DNA of 64,000 nucleotides from assembly GCA_910575105.1 (NCBI GenBank), contig CAJTDK010000002.1, positions 1-64,000 on the forward strand. The letters run 5' to 3'. Under the pieces are notes generated by a model. It was not told the origin of the DNA. It was given only the letters and a program-made list of their open reading frames with translations, and made no database searches. Of this stretch, positions 7,073-17,311 are shown one piece after another. The DNA comes from Lachnospiraceae bacterium (GTDB lineage Bacteria; Bacillota; Clostridia; Lachnospirales; Lachnospiraceae). Both the position numbers and the translations under genes were made by a program. Numbering within the stretch: the first letter of the stretch is position 1; each line of letters starts with the position of its first letter.

Positions 7073-9120
7073 CATTAAATGAAATCACTCGAAAACTGAT
7101 CCGCCAGAATAAAAGCCGGTACATTCTTTTTGGCTTGTCAATCTGTTTTGCTGTTGCCATGACCGGGGCTTATGGTGCGCTGCTTTTCAGCAGGGTTATA
7201 ACGGATGTATTGATGACAGATGGATCGACTTACTTAATTTCGCTTGGGATGTATGGGATTACGATGATTGGTATTGTTGTCTTTCTTTTCTATGCTAACG
7301 CCATTTATATTCAGCTTCAAATGAAGGAAATCGGGGTATACCTTTCCCTTGGTCTTCCACCAAAATCTGTTGGTAAAATACAAAACCAGCAGCTTGACCT
7401 CACATTTTTGATTGGAGGGGCTGCCGGGCTTGTTTTAGCTATTCCGTTCTCTTTTGGTATATGGTCGCTGCTGTCTTTATTTATTTCCTACACGGATGGA
7501 GCCTTTCGTGTGGGAGGGAAAGGGCTGCTGATTGCAGGAGGGTTATGGATATTGGCATGGGTTATCCTGCGTATCAAGAATGCGGTTCATGTCGCAAGTT
7601 TAGATGTAATCAGGATTCTGCGTTCATCATCTGAAGGCGAGGAGGTGAAAGGCTCCCGCCCGGCGCTGGGTATCATAGGGCTGATAGCCGTTCCTTTGGG
7701 ACTGATATTGTTTAATATTACTGCGGTTATCTACCCGCTGAAAAGTTTTTCCGTTCTCTTTCTTGGCATCAGCCTGATTGGAATGTATATTCTGACGGCA
7801 CAGATTACTTCTATGGGCAGCATTATAAAGCGTTTTTTTCCTAACCCATACAGAAAAGGTATCTTGTTTTACAATCTTGTAAGGCAAAAAGGGAACCAAT
7901 ATACGTTGTCCTTATTTGTTTCCTCACTGCTGATTACGCTTACGGTATTTTCCATATGTTTTAATGGGAGCATTTTTTTGGAACTTTACTATTCAATCAA
8001 GGAAGAACCATATGATTATGCTGTTTTAGCCGGGGAATCAGGAGAGAAACTTGATGAAAGCAGGATACGCTCTTTTGCAGAAGAAAGCGGTATTTCTTTA
8101 AGCGAATGGCATTCATTGGATATGCTTTTGCTGGGACGGGAGCATCAGTATATGGATGCTTCAAGAAATGAGTGGTCATCGGAAATGGTTGTTAATGTGT
8201 CTGATTTTAATGCACTTTCTGGCATGAACCTGTCTGTTCCGGATGACGGATATATTTACTTTCAGGATTCTGATGATTCTATGTTCCAAACCTGCTCGGA
8301 AGATAGAGGACTGTTTTACAACCCATGTATAAAAGAAGACTTTACATTACAAAGAATTGAGCTGGTCTCAAAGGAAAGTGTACTGAATGAAACCGCAAAG
8401 ATAAATTCTTTTGCAGTCGTCAGTGATCATACTTTTTACAGGATAAGTGATACTTTGGATTCCTCATATAAAATGACCTATTATCTGTTTCATGGCAGTA
8501 ATACTGAAAACAGCAGTGAATTTCAAAAGAGACTTCTGGCAGAGATTGTAGCAATAAACAAGGGGGAGATATTTGTGCGCTGGCAAGATCAGGTTATTAA
8601 AGATAAAATGGAGAATTATGAAGATATGTATATCCCTTATGATGGAAACGAATTATATGCTGCCCGATGGTGGGAATTTTATCCTTATGCAAAACAGACG
8701 GAGCTTGATGTCCAGATGGAGGCAGGCGCAGTTTATCTGATCCTGATTTTCTTTATCGCCATTATTTCTTTTGTGTCAGCAACTATGATAATGGGATTAA
8801 AAATTGCAGGAACGATAATGCAAGATACTGAGAGCTACAAGAGGGCGATGTATCTTGGGCTAAAGGAAAATGACCTGAAAAAGATGATCCGGAAACAGAT
8901 AGGGCTTATTTATTTTTTTCCTGTAATCTGCGGATGTGTCACAGCTTCATTCATGATAAACCGTTTTATGGAAGCATCTTCTGCAACACGCATTTCTGAA
9001 ATAACGCTGGTCGCCATAGGATTATCCCTTGTGGTATTCCTGATACAGCTTATTATATTTTTCTTCTTTCAGAAGAAATTGGTCGATTCGACATCAAGGA
9101 TAGTATATGAAGGCAGGTGA
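7069..9120 (+). CDS. FtsX-like ABC permease, BceB-like
   Basis: The 683-residue membrane protein begins MTLNEITRKLIRQNKSRYIL and has the BceB layout: a first membrane helix, a FtsX-type block of three (residues about 55-165), further helices, a large extracellular domain (about 310-560) and a final FtsX block with three helices near the C-terminus (AVYLILIFFIAIISFVSA, LIYFFPVICGCVTASFMI, LVVFLIQLIIFFFF). The large outer domain is thought to bind the peptide antibiotic and to tell the kinase about flux. Length is typical for the family (about 650-690). Translation is coupled to the ATPase gene. Confidence 0.87.
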   Translation: MTLNEITRKLIRQNKSRYILFGLSICFAVAMTGAYGALLFSRVITDVLMTDGSTYLISLGMYGITMIGIVVFLFYANAIYIQLQMKEIGVYLSLGLPPKSVGKIQNQQLDLTFLIGGAAGLVLAIPFSFGIWSLLSLFISYTDGAFRVGGKGLLIAGGLWILAWVILRIKNAVHVASLDVIRILRSSSEGEEVKGSRPALGIIGLIAVPLGLILFNITAVIYPLKSFSVLFLGISLIGMYILTAQITSMGSIIKRFFPNPYRKGILFYNLVRQKGNQYTLSLFVSSLLITLTVFSICFNGSIFLELYYSIKEEPYDYAVLAGESGEKLDESRIRSFAEESGISLSEWHSLDMLLLGREHQYMDASRNEWSSEMVVNVSDFNALSGMNLSVPDDGYIYFQDSDDSMFQTCSEDRGLFYNPCIKEDFTLQRIELVSKESVLNETAKINSFAVVSDHTFYRISDTLDSSYKMTYYLFHGSNTENSSEFQKRLLAEIVAINKGEIFVRWQDQVIKDKMENYEDMYIPYDGNELYAARWWEFYPYAKQTELDVQMEAGAVYLILIFFIAIISFVSATMIMGLKIAGTIMQDTESYKRAMYLGLKENDLKKMIRKQIGLIYFFPVICGCVTASFMINRFMEASSATRISEITLVAIGLSLVVFLIQLIIFFFFQKKLVDSTSRIVYEGR

Positions 9121-9125
9121 CAGGA

Positions 9126-9375
9126 TTGGAATATACGATACAAACTTATGAGTTATGCAAAAAATAAACTACAATTATGAAAATGGTGCCTGGACTGGTG
9201 AAAAAAGATTCCGGATCTGTGACATTATTCAATCAGGGGATAGCAGGTTATCAGAGTGGGATTAGTGCCCGTATTGGGAGAACGATTGAATCTCCTGGGC
9301 CGGACGGGATAGAAGCTGGTATAAATGACTTGAATGCTATTGAAAACCCCATCTGCCGCGTTGGATACATATAAT
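9126..9375 (+). pseudogene. ABC ATPase remnant of a lantibiotic-type transporter
   Basis: The sequence after the permease starts with EYTIQTYELCKK, the beginning of a LanF/BcrA-type ATPase. It then jumps to MKMVPGLVKKDSGSVTLFNQ and ISARIGRTIESPG, the part that normally follows Walker A. The P-loop and everything from the signature motif on are missing, and stops interrupt the frame. It is a non-functional leftover of a second resistance transporter beside the Bce-like one. Confidence 0.6.
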
Positions 9376-9687
9376 CCAGACAGTACACTGGGCATTTCTG
9401 CAATATACAGCGCCCGCCTCTTTTGAACTCTCTTTTGGGTAAGTATATAACCTGTATGTAAGTATCGCACCTGAATGTGCGTACTTGTTTCATATTTTAT
9501 TCTGGTTATAATTATAATATCAGCAGCAGGAAAAGCCAATCCTGCAAAGCGTGTACCGTAACAACAAAAGAATTTAGGAAAGTCATTTCAAATCGGCGGT
9601 GTGGCAGATGAAAGCCTGATTTACGGATTTCCTTTTTTCAAAAAATGGCAGTGGATTCAAATATGAAAATGATGGAGGAATGCTTTT
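9376..9687. promoter_or_regulatory. Intergenic region with operator-like inverted repeat
   Basis: No gene is seen in these 312 bases. At 9460-9486, AAGTATCGCAC and GTGCGTACTT form an inverted repeat with one bulge, and GTAAGTAT occurs twice (9439 and 9459). Such repeats are typical HxlR-type operators in front of flavin oxidoreductase genes. A TATAAT at 9513-9518 may be a -10 box, but no -35 box at good spacing was found. The regulator gene expected on the other strand is absent. Confidence 0.4.
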
Positions 9688-10233
9688 ATGAGTAAAAAGA
9701 TTGTTGTGATCACAGGAAGCCCAAGAAAAAATGGGAACAGCTTCGCCATGACGGATGCCTTTATCCGGGCGGCAGAGAGTATGGGACATACCGTGACCCG
9801 TTTTGATGCAGCCATGAAAAACGTAGGAGGCTGTCATGCATGTGAGACCTGCTTTAAGACGGGAAAGGCCTGTTCCTTTGATGATGATTTTAATGCTATC
9901 GCACCGGCGATTCTGGAAGCAGATGCGGTTGTCTTTACGATGCCGGTTTACTGGTATTCGATCCCGGCACAGATCAAAGGAGTCATTGACAGGCTGTTTG
10001 CTTTCTGCGTTGCGGGAAAAGATGTGGCAGGAAAAGCGTGTGCTTTGATCACCTGCTGTGAAGAAGATGATATGACTGTTATGGATGGCGTGCGTATCCC
10101 GGTTGAGCGTTCTGCGGCGCTGCTGAAGTGGAAGATGGTGGGCGAGGTGCTTGTTCCGGGCGTTCTGAATGCCGGGGATATTGAAAAGACCGATGGATGC
10201 ACTCAGGCGGCTGCACTGGCGGAAAAAATCTGA
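9688..10233 (+). CDS. Flavodoxin-fold NAD(P)H-dependent oxidoreductase
   Basis: The 181-residue protein starts MSKKIVVITGSPRKNGNS, the FMN phosphate-binding loop of the NADPH-dependent FMN reductase / iron-sulfur flavoprotein family, and has the second flavin loop in MPVYWYSIPAQIKGVIDRL. Cysteines occur as CHACETCFKTGKAC (residues about 50-63), the pattern that binds an iron-sulfur cluster in some relatives, although the spacing is not exact. GGAGG lies 10 bases before the ATG. It is followed by a close paralogue and a MATE exporter, which suggests a role in detoxifying a quinone- or nitro-type compound. That role is inference. Confidence 0.82.
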   Translation: MSKKIVVITGSPRKNGNSFAMTDAFIRAAESMGHTVTRFDAAMKNVGGCHACETCFKTGKACSFDDDFNAIAPAILEADAVVFTMPVYWYSIPAQIKGVIDRLFAFCVAGKDVAGKACALITCCEEDDMTVMDGVRIPVERSAALLKWKMVGEVLVPGVLNAGDIEKTDGCTQAAALAEKI

Positions 10234-10247
10234 AAGGGAATGAAGGT

Positions 10248-10799
10248 ATGAGTAAAAAAATAGTGGTATTGAACGGAAGTCCACGCAGGGCAGGAAATAC
10301 TTCTGCATTGGTCAGGGAGTTTACAAAAGGTGCGGAAAGTGCAGGCAGCACAGTCACGGAATTTTTCCTAAATGATATGGATATCCATGGCTGCCTGGGC
10401 TGTTTTGGAGGCAGGAGCAGCAGAGAATGTCCCTGTGTCCAGAAGGATGATATGGTGCAGATCTATCCGGCGGTAAAGGATTGTGATGTGGTTGTGCTTG
10501 CTACGCCTTTGTATTACTGGAATATGAGCGGGCAGCTTCGGACAGCAGTTGACCGTTTGTTTGCACTGGAGGAAGGAGACGGCAATCTCCTCCGTGGAAA
10601 CGGAAAGGCTTCTGCTCTGCTGATGGCGGCGGAAGGAAGCGGCTTTGAAGATGTGGTAATGTACTATAATCATCTGATGGAGCATTTACGATGGGAAAAT
10701 CTTGGGACTGTCCTTGCAGGAGGAAATATGGCAGTGGGGGACATTAAAGGGAAGCCAGAGCTTAAAGAAGCATTTGAACTGGGCAAAAACATCCATTAA
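10248..10799 (+). CDS. Second flavodoxin-fold oxidoreductase
   Basis: The 183-residue protein starts MSKKIVVLNGSPRRAGNTSA and carries CLGCFGGRSSRECPCV and TPLYYWNMSGQLRTAVDRLF, the same fold and flavin loops as the gene 14 bases upstream, so the pair probably arose by duplication. GAAGG precedes the ATG at 10248; earlier in-frame starts would overlap the previous stop and lack a ribosome site. It may form a heterodimer with, or act on other substrates than, its neighbour. The MATE gene follows 17 bases later in the same direction. Confidence 0.82.
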   Translation: MSKKIVVLNGSPRRAGNTSALVREFTKGAESAGSTVTEFFLNDMDIHGCLGCFGGRSSRECPCVQKDDMVQIYPAVKDCDVVVLATPLYYWNMSGQLRTAVDRLFALEEGDGNLLRGNGKASALLMAAEGSGFEDVVMYYNHLMEHLRWENLGTVLAGGNMAVGDIKGKPELKEAFELGKNIH

Positions 10800-10816
10800 A
10801 ACAAAGGAGTTGTACC

Positions 10817-12169
10817 ATGCAGACAACAATGGAGCAGTTTCAAAATGTGCCTGTGAGGAACCTGATCTGGAAGCTGGGCATACCTGCAATGCTGGCACAG
10901 TTTTTGAATGTCCTGTATGGGATTGTGGATCGGTTCTTTGTCGGGCAGATACAGGGAGAGGGAGAATTGTCTCTTGCGGCCATCGGGGTGTGCGCGCCTG
11001 CCGTGACAGCCATTTCTGCATTTGCATTTATGGTAGGCATTGGAGGCTCATCTATTATGAGCATAAAAACAGGGGAAGGTGCGCCGGAAGAAGCGCAGGA
11101 GGCGGTCAATAACGGATTTTTCCTTTTGGTGCTGCTGTCGGCGGCTGTGACTGTGCTGGCTTTGGCATTCCGGCGGCCTTTGCTGTTCTTATTGGGGAGC
11201 AGTGAAGAAATGTTTCCCTTTGCGGAAGATTATTTTTGTATCTGTGTGCTGGGGACGGCGGCTGTTTTGGTAGGAACCGGGATGAACCATTACATATTGG
11301 CACAGGGGATGGCACGGCAGGGAATGCTGACGGTTTCACTGGGGGCGGTCGTAAACATCATATTGGATCCGGTTTTGATCTTTGGATTTGGTATGGGGGT
11401 AAAGGGTGCGGCGGCAGCTACTGTGACCGGGCAGTTTTGTACGCTGTGTTATGTCCTTTTTCTGATATGCGGAAGGAACGCTCAAGTTCGTGTCAGAACA
11501 GGCGGCTGCCGGTGGGCTGTCATGAAGCGGATCTTATCCATCGGAAGCATGTCGTTCCTTATTACGCTGCTGGATAATCTGATCGTGATGTTTTTGAATA
11601 TTGTCCTGCGGAAATATTCAGCGCCCGGCATGGGAGACAGATATATAGCGTGTGCCGCTGTCATACAGAGCTTTATGCTAATCGTCGGACTGCCGGCTCA
11701 GGGGATATGCAGCGGATGCGGGACTGTATTCAGTTATTTTTACGGGATCAGGGATTATGAAAGGATACGGCAGGCATTCCGGCATCTGCTGGTTTTGTGC
11801 ATGGTGTATATAGGTTCTTTGTTTATCATTGTCCAGATGGCTCCGGAGTATTTTGCAGGGTTGTTCCTGACAGATCGGGATTCTATACAGATAGCGTCAA
11901 GGGCGCTCCAACAATACACGTTTGCGCTTCCGGGGATTGCGGTACAGTTCGCTTTTGTGCAGGGAATGACTTCCATGGCGAAGATTAACTATGCATTTCC
12001 CATGTCTGTATTCAGAAAGGCTGTATACATTATCTGCGTATTTGTGCTGCCGTTATATACCGGTGTCCAGAATGTATTTCTGGCCGGTTCTGTTTCGGAT
12101 TTTATAGGAGCGGCTTTTACGCTGCTGCTGTTTTTTGCGGTGGCAGCTCCTGAGATATATAAAAATTGA
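10817..12169 (+). CDS. MATE-family efflux transporter
   Basis: The 450-residue protein has about 12 membrane segments in two similar halves. The first half opens with PVRNLIWKLGIPAMLAQFLN and YGIVDRFFVGQIQG, the usual MATE start, and the second with MKRILSIGSMSFLITLLDNL. MATE proteins export cationic drugs or other organic compounds in exchange for Na+ or H+. AAAGGAG lies 8 bases before the ATG. Its position directly after the two oxidoreductases suggests one operon that modifies and exports a toxic compound. The substrate cannot be deduced. Confidence 0.88.
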   Translation: MQTTMEQFQNVPVRNLIWKLGIPAMLAQFLNVLYGIVDRFFVGQIQGEGELSLAAIGVCAPAVTAISAFAFMVGIGGSSIMSIKTGEGAPEEAQEAVNNGFFLLVLLSAAVTVLALAFRRPLLFLLGSSEEMFPFAEDYFCICVLGTAAVLVGTGMNHYILAQGMARQGMLTVSLGAVVNIILDPVLIFGFGMGVKGAAAATVTGQFCTLCYVLFLICGRNAQVRVRTGGCRWAVMKRILSIGSMSFLITLLDNLIVMFLNIVLRKYSAPGMGDRYIACAAVIQSFMLIVGLPAQGICSGCGTVFSYFYGIRDYERIRQAFRHLLVLCMVYIGSLFIIVQMAPEYFAGLFLTDRDSIQIASRALQQYTFALPGIAVQFAFVQGMTSMAKINYAFPMSVFRKAVYIICVFVLPLYTGVQNVFLAGSVSDFIGAAFTLLLFFAVAAPEIYKN

Positions 12170-12197
12170 ACAATGGAGATAGATACCATAAAAACGG

Positions 12198-12698
12198 ATG
12201 GAGGAAGTGTTTGCATATGCCCGCGGGGAAAAGAATCTTTACTGCGCCGTGAAAGACCAGAAGGACTTAAAAGATTACATCATATCCACACCCTATGAGA
12301 ACATAGACCTCATTCCTTCATCCACGCTGATGAGCGCTGTGGAATACGAGCTGTTTACGAAGTGGCAGAGAGAGTTTATCTTAAGGAAAGGATTAAAGGG
12401 AACTGTAGAATTCGGGAGATATGATTATATACTGATTGATTCCCCGCCTACTCTGGGAGGATGGGTGATGAATGTGCTTTGTGCGTCGGATACTCTGGTT
12501 ATCCCGGTGGGGGCGACACCGTGGGGGCTTTTCGGCCTGGACAATATGTTCGAGTTTCTTGAGGCGGTAAGACCTATCGACCTGGAATGGTCCCCGGATA
12601 ACAATATGCCTATTATGGCATACAAAAGGAGCAGCAGAAGTGCAAAAGAATACGGGGCGCTGACGAAAGGGATTGAAGAGCGAACCCGCAGCCGTTAA
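12198..12698 (+). pseudogene. ParA-type ATPase remnant without P-loop
   Basis: The frame reads YIISTPYENIDLIPSS, DYILIDSPPTLGGWVM and VLCASDTLVIPVGATPW, the middle of a ParA/Soj ATPase including the Walker A' and B regions around the Asp of LIDSPP. The first 60 or so residues with the KGGVGKT loop are missing, and the end decays into RSSRSAKEYGALTKG without the normal C-terminus. A Met at 12198 is in frame but has no ribosome site. It is probably left from a lost plasmid or mobile element, different from the intact parA at 32.6 kb. Confidence 0.65.
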
Positions 12699-12739
12699 CG
12701 TATCTGTATGAATTTTTTAAAGACTTCCGGAGAGTAGTT

Positions 12740-13094
12740 CAAGATCAGTTCGCCAGGGAAGCCGATTTCTGTTATTAACGAATAAGCGTAAGATACGCTA
12801 ATGGAGAGCCGGTAAAGATAGTTATCGCTGATACGACTATCGGGCGCGCAGCCGAAACTGCCGCATGTGCGGAAAAATTCAGAAGAGAACGCGTGGACAT
12901 CACCCTACTGCCCCCCTGCTGGTGTTACGGATCTGATCACTATGGCGTCTATCCTTAGGATTCCGGTTTGCATGCATGATGTGCCGGAGGAGGACATCTT
13001 CAGGCCCGTGGCATGGAATGCGTTCGGGGCGGACAAAGAAGGACAGGATTACAGGGCATGCGCGGCATACGGACCGATGTACATGCGAGTGTGA
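12740..13094 (+). pseudogene. fucI: L-fucose isomerase remnant: two ends fused
   Basis: The first part reads [18 protein letters not shown], then [15 protein letters not shown] and PCWCYGS, which matches the N-terminal region of FucI. At about 12925 the reading frame changes and the C-terminal end of FucI follows: [18 protein letters not shown], then [14 protein letters not shown]. Roughly 430 internal codons, with the metal-binding site, are gone, and a stop interrupts the N-terminal piece near 12776. FucI converts L-fucose to L-fuculose. The match was made from memory of the E. coli protein, whose last residues are very similar. A terminator remains after it. Confidence 0.75.
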
Positions 13095-13143
13095 TGCTGC
13101 AGAATGGCGCAGTTACAGAGTAATATAGGTTTAACGTGTAAGG

Positions 13144-13186
13144 GTGGTGCGGCTCTTTGCTTTGGCAGGGAGCGGCACCACTTTTT
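13144..13186 (+). terminator. Rho-independent terminator after fucI remnant
   Basis: GGTGGTGC at 13143-13150 pairs with GCACCACT at 13174-13182, with imperfect continuation toward the loop, and five T residues follow. It isolates rpoB from the upstream region. Confidence 0.7.
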
Positions 13187-13255
13187 GAACGGTCTTTAAG
13201 CTTTTCGGATAATCAATGTTTGCGTAATACATGGTAAAAATTGAGAATTTTCCGG

Positions 13256-13285
13256 TTGACAAGCTTGACAAGATTATGCTATTAT
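13256..13285 (+). promoter_or_regulatory. Likely rpoB-rpoC promoter
   Basis: TTGACA at 13256-13261 and TATTAT at 13280-13285 are 18 bases apart. Another TTGACA at 13265 and one at 13339 may mark additional start sites. The transcript leader would be about 130 bases. Confidence 0.6.
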
Positions 13286-13424
13286 AAAAAATGCGCTATT
13301 GTGGAAAGTTATGCCGTGAATTTGCATGAAAAAACAGCTTGACAAATAGTGAAATATGTGAAAGTGCACGATTTACGGGCAATTCGCTGCCCACAAAAAA
13401 ATAAACGAGGAGTGAAACGTCAAT

Positions 13425-16400
13425 ATGGAGAAAAACAGAATTCGTCCCATTAAAAGTGGAAAAAGTTCCCGCATGAGCTATTCCAGACAAAAAGAAGTTC
13501 TTCAGATGCCGAATTTGATTGAAGTCCAGAAAGATTCCTATCACTGGTTTCTTGACGAAGGCTTAAAAGAAGTATTTGATGATATTTCACCGATTGCAGA
13601 TTACAGCGGTCATCTGAGTCTGGAATTTGTAGATTTCACGCTGTGCGAGGATGACGTAAAGTACACAATCGAAGAGTGTAAAGAACGTGATGCGACTTAC
13701 GCCGCGCCTCTGAAGGTGAGGGTAAGGCTCCACAATAAAGAAACAGACGAGATTAATGAGCATGAGATCTTCATGGGGGATCTGCCGCTGATGACAAGCA
13801 CCGGAACATTTGTGATCAACGGGGCTGAGCGTGTAATCGTAAGTCAGCTTGTCCGTTCCCCTGGCATTTATTATGCGATCGCTCATGACAAATTAGGAAA
13901 AAAGCTGTATTCATCCACTGTTATTCCTAACCGCGGTGCGTGGTTAGAGTATGAGACGGATTCCAATGACGTTTTTTATGTACGAGTAGATAGAACGAGA
14001 AAGGTGCCGATTACTGTATTGATCCGTGCGCTGGGTATCGGCACAAATCCTGAGATTGTTGAAATTTTCGGCGAGGAACCGAAGATTCTGGCAAGTTTTG
14101 AAAAAGATGCGGCTACCAATTATCAGGAAGGTCTCTTGGAATTATATAAAAAGATCCGCCCTGGCGAGCCTCTGGCTGTGGACAGTGCGGAGAGCCTGAT
14201 CACCAGTATGTTTTTTGACCCGAGACGTTATGACCTGGCAAAGGTAGGGCGCTATAAGTTTAATAAGAAGCTTCTGCTCAGGAACCGTATTAACAGACAG
14301 GTTCTGGCGGAGGATGTGGTCAATGTGATCACCGGCGAGGTGATTGCCGAGGCAGGCACTAAGGTGACGAGAGAGCTGGCTGACGAGATACAGAACGGGG
14401 CTGTTCCGTATGTGTGGATCGAGCGGCAGGATGAGGAGAGGAATATCAAAGTCCTTTCTAATATGATGGTTGACCTGGCGTCTGTTGTGGATATCGACCC
14501 GAAGGAGGTCGGCGTGACAGAGCTTGTGTACTATCCGGTGCTGGCAGGGCTTTTGGAGGAGACGGCAGGGGATATCGATGAGCTTAAGGACGCGATCCGC
14601 AGGGATATCCATGATCTGATCCCGAAGCATATTACTAAGGAAGATATCCTTGCATCCATCAATTATAATATGCACTTAGAGTATGGCCTTGGCAATGATG
14701 ATGATATCGACCATCTTGGCAACAGACGAATCCGTGCAGTAGGAGAGCTTTTGCAGAACCAGTACAGGATCGGGCTGTCAAGGCTTGAGCGTGTTGTCCG
14801 CGAGAGGATGACGACACAGGACTTAGAGGGGATATCCCCCCAGTCACTGATCAATATAAAGCCGGTAACGGCGGCGGTGAAGGAGTTCTTCGGTTCTTCA
14901 CAGCTTTCCCAGTTCATGGATCAGAACAACCCGCTTGGTGAGCTGACCCATAAGCGGCGTCTGTCCGCCCTCGGCCCCGGAGGTCTTTCCAGGGACCGTG
15001 CAGGATTCGAGGTCCGTGACGTACACTATTCCCACTACGGGAGGATGTGTCCGATCGAGACGCCTGAAGGCCCGAACATCGGTCTGATCAACTCACTGGC
15101 ATGCTATGCCCGGATTAACCAGTATGGATTTGTGGAGGCGCCGTACCGCAAGATCAATCATGACGATCCGCTTAATCCGGTTGTTACCGATGAAGTTGTC
15201 TATATGACGGCTGATGAAGAAGACAATTATCATGTGGCTCAGGCGAACGAACAGCTAGACGACGAGGGGCATTTTGTCCGCAGGAACGTATCCGGGCGTT
15301 ACCGCGAGGAGACGCAGGAATATGAGCGGAAGATGTTCGATTATATGGACGTTTCACCAAAGATGGTGTTCTCTGTGGCTACAGCTTTGATCCCGTTCCT
15401 TGAGAACGACGATGCGAACCGTGCGCTGATGGGTTCTAACATGCAGCGCCAGGCGGTACCTCTTCTGCTGACAGAGGCTCCGGTCGTGGGGACAGGTATG
15501 GAGGAGAAGTCTGCGGTTGACTCAGGTGTGTGCATAGTCGCAGCAGAGGGCGGCGTGGTTGAGCGTTCTACGTCAAAAGAGATCATTATCCGCCAGAACG
15601 ATGGCAATACGAAGAAATATAAGCTGACGAAGTTCCTTCGCAGCAACCAGAGCAACTGCTATAACCAGAGGCCGATCGTGTTCAAGGGTGATAAGGTTGA
15701 AGCAGGGGATGTAATCGCGGACGGACCGTCTACCGCGAACGGGGAGATGGCGCTCGGGAAGAACCCGCTTATCGGTTTTATGACGTGGGAGGGTTATAAC
15801 TACGAGGATGCCGTACTTTTAAGCGAGAGATTAGTTCAGGATGATGTGTATACTTCTGTCCACATTGAGGAATACGAGGCGGAAGCCCGTGATACCAAGC
15901 TTGGACCGGAGGAGATTACCCGCGATATCCCGGGTGTCGGCGACGACGCGCTGAAGGATCTTGACGAGAGAGGGATCATCCGTATCGGTGCGGAGGTGCG
16001 CGCTGGTGATATCCTGGTCGGAAAGGTTACGCCAAAAGGCGAGACAGAGCTTACCGCAGAGGAGAGGCTTCTGCGTGCGATCTTTGGCGAAAAGGCAAGA
16101 GAGGTAAGGGATACTTCCCTTAAGGTGCCTCACGGTGAATACGGAATCGTTGTGGATGCCAAGGTATTTACCAGGGAGAACGGCGACGAGCTTTCGCCGG
16201 GTGTCAATCAGTCGGTGAGAATTTATATCGCGCAGAAGAGAAAGATCTCGGTTGGAGATAAGATGGCCGGACGTCACGGCAACAAGGGTGTTGTTTCCCG
16301 TGTGCTTCCTGTGGAGGATATGCCTTTCCTTCCGAACGGGCGGCCTCTTGACATCGTGCTTAATCCGCTGGGTGTGCCTTCCCGTATGAATATCGGGCAG

Positions 16401-17297
16401 GTACTGGAGATCCATCTGTCGCTGGCGGCCAAGGCTCTTGGCTTCAATATTGCCACACCGGTATTTGACGGTGCGGATGAGAATGACATCATGGATACTC
16501 TTGATCTGGCTAATGATTATGTAAACTTAAGCTGGGATGAGTTCGAGGCGAAGCATAAGGAAGAGCTGCTTCCGGAGGTTATGCAGTATCTGTCTGAGAA
16601 CCGTGAGCACAGAAAGCTGTGGAAAGGTGTTCCGATCTCCAGAGACGGTAAAGTACGTCTGCGTGACGGAAGGACAGGGGAGTATTTCGACAGCCCGGTT
16701 ACCATTGGGCACATGCATTATCTTAAGCTCCACCATCTTGTTGACGATAAGATTCATGCCCGTTCTACAGGCCCTTACTCGCTGGTAACGCAGCAGCCTT
16801 TAGGCGGTAAGGCACAGTTCGGCGGACAGCGTTTCGGAGAGATGGAGGTGTGGGCGCTTGAAGCTTACGGGGCATCCTATACGCTGCAGGAGATCCTTAC
16901 GGTGAAGTCTGATGATGTTGTGGGACGTGTGAAGACCTATGAGGCAATCATCAAGGGTGAGAATATTCCAGAGCCGGGTATTCCGGAGTCCTTTAAGGTA
17001 CTTCTCAAGGAGCTGCAGTCTCTCGGCCTTGACGTGCGGGTACTGCGCGATGACAATACTGAGGTTGAGATCATGGAAACTGTTGATATGGGCGAGACGG
17101 ATTTCCGTTCGCTGATCGAAGGCGACAGAAAGTACAATGATGAGGATGATTTTGGACAGCAGGGATATACAGAGCAGGAATTCCAGGGAGAGGAGCTTGT
17201 CGATATCGAGTCAGAGGATGAAGATGAGGATGATTTCGACATGGATTTTGAGGAAACTGACGATTATGCATATAATGATTTATCAGATGATATGTAG
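13425..17297 (+). CDS. rpoB: RNA polymerase beta subunit
   Basis: The 1290-residue protein covers the whole beta subunit, from [20 protein letters not shown] to an acidic tail rich in Asp and Glu that is typical of Clostridia. The rifampicin pocket reads [17 protein letters not shown], then [13 protein letters not shown], with the Asp, His and Ser residues usually changed in resistant mutants all wild type. The flap and the switch region ([15 protein letters not shown]) are intact. The ATG at 13425 follows GAGGAG at 13407-13412. It is co-transcribed with rpoC 14 bases downstream. Unlike the usual arrangement, no rplJ-rplL lies upstream. Confidence 0.98.
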   Translation: MEKNRIRPIKSGKSSRMSYSRQKEVLQMPNLIEVQKDSYHWFLDEGLKEVFDDISPIADYSGHLSLEFVDFTLCEDDVKYTIEECKERDATYAAPLKVRVRLHNKETDEINEHEIFMGDLPLMTSTGTFVINGAERVIVSQLVRSPGIYYAIAHDKLGKKLYSSTVIPNRGAWLEYETDSNDVFYVRVDRTRKVPITVLIRALGIGTNPEIVEIFGEEPKILASFEKDAATNYQEGLLELYKKIRPGEPLAVDSAESLITSMFFDPRRYDLAKVGRYKFNKKLLLRNRINRQVLAEDVVNVITGEVIAEAGTKVTRELADEIQNGAVPYVWIERQDEERNIKVLSNMMVDLASVVDIDPKEVGVTELVYYPVLAGLLEETAGDIDELKDAIRRDIHDLIPKHITKEDILASINYNMHLEYGLGNDDDIDHLGNRRIRAVGELLQNQYRIGLSRLERVVRERMTTQDLEGISPQSLINIKPVTAAVKEFFGSSQLSQFMDQNNPLGELTHKRRLSALGPGGLSRDRAGFEVRDVHYSHYGRMCPIETPEGPNIGLINSLACYARINQYGFVEAPYRKINHDDPLNPVVTDEVVYMTADEEDNYHVAQANEQLDDEGHFVRRNVSGRYREETQEYERKMFDYMDVSPKMVFSVATALIPFLENDDANRALMGSNMQRQAVPLLLTEAPVVGTGMEEKSAVDSGVCIVAAEGGVVERSTSKEIIIRQNDGNTKKYKLTKFLRSNQSNCYNQRPIVFKGDKVEAGDVIADGPSTANGEMALGKNPLIGFMTWEGYNYEDAVLLSERLVQDDVYTSVHIEEYEAEARDTKLGPEEITRDIPGVGDDALKDLDERGIIRIGAEVRAGDILVGKVTPKGETELTAEERLLRAIFGEKAREVRDTSLKVPHGEYGIVVDAKVFTRENGDELSPGVNQSVRIYIAQKRKISVGDKMAGRHGNKGVVSRVLPVEDMPFLPNGRPLDIVLNPLGVPSRMNIGQVLEIHLSLAAKALGFNIATPVFDGADENDIMDTLDLANDYVNLSWDEFEAKHKEELLPEVMQYLSENREHRKLWKGVPISRDGKVRLRDGRTGEYFDSPVTIGHMHYLKLHHLVDDKIHARSTGPYSLVTQQPLGGKAQFGGQRFGEMEVWALEAYGASYTLQEILTVKSDDVVGRVKTYEAIIKGENIPEPGIPESFKVLLKELQSLGLDVRVLRDDNTEVEIMETVDMGETDFRSLIEGDRKYNDEDDFGQQGYTEQEFQGEELVDIESEDEDEDDFDMDFEETDDYAYNDLSDDM

Positions 17298-17311
17298 AGA
17301 GGGGTGCCGAT

